Of a DNA stretch of 64,000 nucleotides, positions 58,901 to 64,000 are shown in pieces (the first letter of the stretch is position 1; each line of letters opens with the position of its first letter). The position numbers and the translations under genes are program-made. The stretch is from Isoetes taiwanensis (lineage: Eukaryota > Streptophyta > Lycopodiopsida > Isoetales > Isoetaceae): positions 21,213,723 through 21,277,722 of the forward strand of contig JAJEKV010000006.1 in the NCBI GenBank assembly GCA_021234155.1, read 5' to 3'. Under the pieces are notes generated by a model, which saw only the letters and a program-made list of their open reading frames with translations, had not been told where the DNA came from and did not search any database.

Positions 58901-60640
58901 TGGTGACTTCTTGGTGTTGTTTTGACACGATCATCTTATCATGTATTATGCAAAGGTGACTTTACGGCATCACGATGTGATAATGCCGCCAATGCCAATA
59001 TTGACTCCCTGACCCATATGTGCCAGTGTTGAATTGAAAGTTTAGCCTCTTTCTTGTATCTTTTTGTTTCTTTCCAATTTACAGTATTTACTCATATCCC
59101 ACGCGGAGAGAATCTTTGTATTTTTGGCTATCTCCCTCTTTCTTCCAAATATTGTAAAAAGGGGCAAAGGTTACACTTTTCTGTCAATTCTTCCACCCGA
59201 GCCCACCTCCTTATGTATGCTCTTCTTCTTGGGATGGAAGGGAGTTTGAACATTCTCCTTATATCATCCTTTCCTTTTTTTTGCTTCTATGTGGAATGCT
59301 TATTCTCACTAATGAAGGTATCAAACACGTTTTCGCGTGGGCGAGATCTGAGGCTTCTTAGAGCAATTACCATGCTCTAACTAGAACCTCCTCCTCAACT
59401 ATAAAACGTAGGTGAGCAACTCTCTTAAACCCAGTGTTACACTCCACTCCGAGACCACTACTTTTGCCTCCTCATTGCGCCTATATAAGTTACACTCAAC
59501 ACATCAAAACAAAGCGTAATCACGGCGCTTGCTTGATTGAGAATAAAATTCTTTTCTTAAGGCACATACTTTGCTCACGGCTCATTTTTTTTACGCATTA
59601 AGTCGCTTCTGACATGTTGATTTTAGAGCACTCTTGATTGCCTTGGAAGGCGCACATCCTCTCCTCCTTGCTATCCCCCTTTGGTTCCCTCACGACCCTC
59701 TTCACATATCATATTTCCTTTCCTCTTGGTTGCTTCTCAACATCATTCCAAGCACTCAACTTCTAAGTCATCGTTGGGGAAGCGACTCGAGCTTGTAAAT
59801 GTTGTGGCTTGTCCTACCATCATGAAGCAAAACATCATTGGTCTCCCAGTTACTAGGCTGTTAGCTATAGGCCTCTCGGCACAAGCATGACATGACCCGA
59901 TATTTTGGTTTCCGTTGGATCTATTATGTTACCAAGAAAGCCGACCTTTGATACACCCAAGAACTCATCGTCTATAGCATCACGAGGGATCACTAAAGAC
60001 TATATTAAGCCTCGAATATTTAGATCCAATCTTTTGAGGGTAGTGAAAAGAATGTATGCATAGCAAACCTAGTAGATCGTTGCGGGTAGTAGGCTGTCTC
60101 ATCTTGGGGCTTAAACAACGAGACCAAGGCGGGCAGCTAGATTCTCATGACCTCAATTTCCTCTACTATCTGCGTCTTCTTCATTTTGTTCGTGTTGCTT
60201 GGTTCACCCGATAATTGAAAGCAGTGTCCGGCCGGGAATCTTGGCCGATGGTGGACTACTAGATGAATCCTCTTTACGAAGAGGGCAAATTGAGGGATCT
60301 CGAAGGCAGTAATCTTCACAGGGGGCACTCATTTTATTTTACATCCCTCTTAGGCCTTGAATGAATGTGCCTCCTTGCTTCACCAATGTTATCTGCCCCT
60401 CTCCGGGGAGGCTGGAAAAGCTTCGGTCGATGGGATCCGCAGGACTCCGTGACCTCAATAACTACATTTGAAGGATCTATTTCCCTTCCCATGAAGAGTG
60501 GTTCTATTCAAAAATATGTCCCGGGCAACAATTGTCCTTCCGGCGAATAAGGTTATGCGAGGGGAAAATTGAATTTTGTTTCAATCAAAGCAAAGGCGAT
60601 ACATTTGAGAACATATGAAATAGAGAAAAATAAGCAAAAA
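58901..60640. other. Intergenic, nothing recognised
   Basis: A 108-codon frame (59,054-59,380) overlaps another in a different frame and has no motif. Short frames at 59,681-59,890, 60,137-60,328 (minus) and 60,365-60,550 could not be identified. Part may be the missing start of the minus-strand DUF7869-like copy. Confidence 0.35.
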
Positions 60641-61171
60641 TAAGCGAAAATGGCGCTATTTGGTACAAAAGTATAAATTTTGGTCTAAATTTGGAGCTAA
60701 ATGAAGCGTATGGGCCATTTAGTTAACGGTGAACACTTGGATCAAATGGCCCATGGCGCCATTTGATCAAATTCCTATGGCATTCATAGGTGTGAATTTG
60801 GATCAAATGGCATAATGGACTAGTTAACACCATTTCAAATGGTAGGAATACCGTAGAAATATTTGACCAACACCATTTTTACAAATGGCGCCATTGCTCC
60901 AACACACCATTTTTGGCTTAGCTCCATCACAAAATCTACCGCGAGGTGCCTATGTTTATGCATTCTTGCTCCCCATTCTTTGTATATGTGTCAATAAGAA
61001 GCGGGCAATGCATAACATGGCACCATATAACTTTACAATTGAAACCAAGGTTCTTAGTGTCCTAGCGGTATTAATGTCGACATTTGAACCGCGTATATAC
61101 ACATGGCGACAATAGAACATAATTCATACGAAGCAGTGGACTTACTTGATATTAGATAGATCCATAGTGGT

Positions 61172-61411
61172 ATGTCAAGGCGAAATGAAACGGGAAAATC
61201 AAAGTCGATCAACGATTTTCGAGCACTGATAGCGAACAATGCGCCAAAGAGAAGCCAGAAGAAAGCGCCAAGAAAGATTCGAAGAAGAAAGCCAGGAGGA
61301 TTACCGCCAAAGAAGAAAGGCGCCAAGAAGAAAGCATGCAAGAAATCCACTGGGATTTGTGGCCTTGAAAGAAAGCGCTGGCGGCAACGCGTAAAGTTGC
61401 CTAAATGCTGA
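61172..61411 (+). CDS. Short very basic ORF, doubtful
   Basis: 79 codons from ATG 61,172. The middle (residues 25-60) is almost entirely Lys, Arg, Pro, Gly and Ala (KRSQKKAPRKIRRRK, PPKKKGAKKKACKK), like a histone tail or nuclear-localisation region. The DNA behind it is a degenerate GCGCCAAGAAGAAAG repeat (61,240-61,345), so the composition may be a by-product of repeat expansion. No family or start signal supports it. Confidence 0.2.
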   Translation: MSRRNETGKSKSINDFRALIANNAPKRSQKKAPRKIRRRKPGGLPPKKKGAKKKACKKSTGICGLERKRWRQRVKLPKC

Positions 61412-62219
61412 AAAAGCGGGGCGAACATTAGGATTCAGCGCGCTGAGGTGCAACGTCTGGCGTGTCGTGGCATGGTCATTAAGTGGGAACCTGACGGTAA
61501 AGAGGAGATTTAATCTAAAAGTACAATTTAAAGCGGGGCGATTCAAATTTGGGCCAGTGTGATCAAATTCAATATATGGTGGGAATTTTTGACTTTTCTC
61601 CATTCTGAGGCGGGAATTTGAATTTCATGTTCAAATTTAGGCGAGGCGAGGCGTTAGGGGAAATATTTGAATTTCAAAATTCAAATTGTGAACATAGGCG
61701 CTGGACCGTCCGGACGGCATGGAAGGGCATGGGCGCTGGGCCAGGGCATGGTGAAGCCTTAACATACGGGGCATAGGCGCTGGGCCGGCCGCGTGCCCTA
61801 GTTGAGCATGCAAATGCGTGGTACAACCAATTTGCGCCAAAGTTGTTATCGTGTTGTTTTGGAGGACCTCATTTTGTGTTTTGATTCCGGCTCCAGCCTC
61901 GATTCCGGCTCCCGGTGGCCTAATTAACGCCGGCTGCGCCCCAGTAGCCCGCGCCTCCAGCAACCATTTTAGTGTTTTTTTCGGCGCCATTTCCCCGATT
62001 CGGTTAATCAACCATCAAGATACACACGGTTTCGGACCAAATTCAGATTACGACAGTGCGGGCTCCTCAAAATGTGGAGCGGTGGATAAGCACACCTCAA
62101 AGGGAACCCGGTATGTCATCTACTTGCATTGTTTCCTTTGAGGCTAGAAATGGCCAAATTTGGAAATGCACAGCGCCATTTAGGGTCTGGTTGACAAATG
62201 AAGCCATGAATTTTGGGGC

Positions 62220-62610
62220 CTGAAGTTGACAAGGAGTCCATGGCTTATTTGGGATACTGTTAGCTTACCATTGGGCCTTGTTGTTGGCAAATGAAGCCAT
62301 GGCGTATTTTGATGTCTATTATTGTCTTACCATAGGGTCTTGTTGTTGTTGGCAAATGAAGCCATGAAGCCATTTGATGTATTAACTTACCATAGGTCCT
62401 TGTTGTTGGCAAATGCATCGGCGCCATTTTGATGTCTAACCCGTACCATAGGGCCTTGTTGTTGGCAAATGGCGCCATGGCGCTATTTGATGTCTATTAA
62501 CACCATAGGGCCTTGTTGTTGGCAAATGCGCCATCATGGCATTTGATGTCAATAATAATTTGGTAGCCTTGTTGTTGGCAAATGGCTGCCATGGCCCTTT
62601 TATCTGCCGA
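62220..62610 (+). repeat. 60-bp tandem repeat (CCTTGTTGTTGGCAAATG)
   Basis: Six units, each CCTTGTTGTTGGCAAATG - GCCAT..., then ATTTGATGTCTA..., then ACCATAGGG. The CCTTG steps fall at about 62,276, 62,336, 62,396, 62,454, 62,514 and 62,571, a period close to 60 bp. Some units contain a GGCGCC palindrome and others GAAGCC or GCATCG in its place, so the palindrome has been gained or lost between units. Confidence 0.9.
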
Positions 62611-62639
62611 CCCGATTAACACTCATGGAACCGCTTCGC

Positions 62640-62960
62640 CGTATTCTCCACGACCGGGAGGGGCTGCCTGCGACCTAGTCGAGCCACTCTCCTTCCAACC
62701 ATCTTCCATGTGAATATTTTGAAGACTGGATCCCTAGTCGTCTGGTTCATTTTTGCTGAGGAAATGCATTATTTTGCTTCCATTTTGTGTCAGCAATGCT
62801 AAGAACTTCCACTATGCAAATGGCGCCATTGCCTAGTCATCTGGCGTCTGCAGCTTGTTCTTTGTGTTGCTTTCTCCCTCTACGAGTGGTGCCTCCACCC
62901 GATCGAGCCACTCTCCTTTGAACCATCTTCCTGGAATATTGCAAGGGGAGGGGTTGAGCT
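62640..62960 (+). repeat. Imperfect direct duplication
   Basis: 'cgagccactctcctt.caaccatcttcc' followed by 'gaatatt' occurs at about 62,679-62,720 and again at about 62,903-62,942. Both copies are followed or preceded by GGCGCC-type or CAAATG motifs. Confidence 0.7.
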
Positions 62961-63056
62961 GAATGAAACCCCTGACTCGCCGGAAAGGCATCACGAAAAA
63001 TCCCTCCATGTGCTTATGCGGACTTCCGAATACAAATGAAGCCCACGGCGCCATTT

Positions 63057-64000
63057 ACTACCTGATGCCTGCAGCTTGTTAAAACCATTTATTGATGCCC
63101 CTTTGTTCGCGGCTATGTTGCGTGCGGAAACACAATTTCAATCCGGCCAGACTATCATCTTTGATAGAGCGGTACTGGTGCATGGAAGTCATGCGGGGTG
63201 AGCCCCTCGCACTTTCACAGGGCTCGAGGCTATGAAGCTTCTGCCTCCTTATAAGGAGAGCGGTTTCTGAGAAGCGGCCGAATTTACCGGCCGGTATCTT
63301 GGTCGAAGTTGGTTGCCAAGAAGCGGTCCTTGGTTGGATCGGGTGGTACAACACGAGAGATACTGAAGCCAATTATTGTCTACTATGTGGTGGGGATTTT
63401 ATGATCCAAGTAATAATACGCTAGTACAATGTAGGCGGTTGGTGAAAAACGAAGTGATGGAGTACAACGACTTTGAAGAAGTACGACATCAAAGAAACCC
63501 ACAAAAAGAAATCTTGAGGGGGCTTTATGATTCTTCATAATGTTGGATGAGCAGTGAAAAACTACGCCTTCATTAAGTTGTCAAGGCAATAGCCAGCGAG
63601 AAACTACCATGCATTGTGGACCTGGCCCGGCTAAAACGTCTCGAGATATGTCCGTCAGGATATTAATGAAATGAGATCCGATGAATATTTGCGCACGTCA
63701 GAAAAATAAATGGCGTAAAACAAGTCGATGAAACGGATCGAGCGCAGAACTCAAGTTTCCAGAAATCGGACCGAGATCTCACGTCCTAGAGGTGGTGATG
63801 AGCCTCAGGCAAGGCATGGCGAGGATCCTAACGGTTTCCTGCAGGCCAAAGGGTCCCCCGACTGACCCGAGCCGAAGCTCCACATTAAGAATGCTGCATC
63901 ACTTGCTAGAGGTGCACGCAAGAATACCGGTGGAAAGGTCGAGAGAAAAGAGAGAGAAAGAGCGGCCGAGAGAGAATACAACGCAAAATTCTGATCCACC
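63057..64000. other. Right end of window, nothing recognised
   Basis: A 97-codon minus frame (63,079-63,372) has ordinary composition but no motif I recognise. A purine-rich run (63,938-63,975) gives a Glu/Arg-rich frame. Any gene here would continue outside the window. Confidence 0.35.

Larger units (their letters stand above)
60650..63056. repeat. Dispersed GGCGCC-centred palindromes (AAATGGCGCCATTT type)
   Basis: Palindromic copies at about 60,741-60,767 (arms ATCAAATGGC / GCCATTTGAT), 60,829-60,843 (ACCATTT-c-AAATGGT), 60,882-60,896, 62,466-62,489, 62,817-62,831 and, as half copies, at 60,650, 62,168, 62,420 and 63,047. They are spread over 2.4 kb with unrelated sequence between. The core GGCGCC is constant, with CAAAT/ATTTG flanks. 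Confidence 0.7.

Noticed and set aside
62220-62610. Regular direct repeats that could be mistaken for a CRISPR array
   Set aside because: The repeats are contiguous with variable internal slots, no unique equal-length spacers exist, and the window is eukaryotic.

Overview
The window reads as nuclear DNA of a land plant. It is AT-rich and gene-poor and packed with decayed transposons, minisatellites and satellite-like arrays. Candidate introns have GT...AG ends, and the elements are plant types: a Ty1/copia fragment with an initiator-Met-type primer site, a pogo-like DDE transposase and a PIF1-type helicase. Two broken genes of a DUF7869-like family, which I associate with ferns, lycophytes, bryophytes and some algae, weakly favour a non-seed plant; the species cannot be named. 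No long coding region is intact. Breaks are mostly single-base, so real decay and a noisy assembly are both possible.

Layout. 0.2-3.5 kb, 25.6-30.0 kb and 31.9-35.2 kb hold three clusters of one unclassified complex repeat. Its unit is a conserved spacer (called P then Q here, about 0.6 kb together) followed by an array (A) in which GAATCT recurs every 10 or 11 bp. The middle cluster contains a fold-back. 3.7-16 kb is mostly unrecognised sequence with microsatellites, a 19-bp minisatellite, a spliced-looking locus with no clear protein, and a 385-bp tandem duplication. 16.3-18.7 kb is a dead pogo-family transposase. 18.9-21.2 kb is bounded by inverted repeats and carries an array of the palindrome GGTATAAATTTATACC. 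21.2-25.6 kb shows little. 35.4-36.25 kb is a non-autonomous element with long terminal inverted repeats.

39.4-44.4 kb (minus strand) holds the most gene-like object: a multi-exon, frame-broken gene ending in an FCP1/NIF-like (HAD phosphatase) domain, whose introns carry repeats built on CACGCCGGCGTG. After it come a PIF1-like helicase remnant (45.8-46.4 kb, minus), a DUF7869-like pseudogene (47.2-49.2 kb, plus), a fold-back minisatellite (51.65-51.9 kb), a copia 5' fragment (53.3-55.4 kb, plus), an unknown ORF remnant and a purine-rich minisatellite (55.9-56.9 kb), and a second DUF7869-like pseudogene (57.5-58.9 kb, minus). From 60.6 to 63.1 kb there are scattered GGCGCC-centred palindromes and a 60-bp tandem repeat.

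Nothing here looks like an operon or pathway. The recurring theme is short arrays built around perfect palindromes, each with a different core, at five separate loci, plus the helically phased GAATCT arrays. These are the best candidates for something undescribed.
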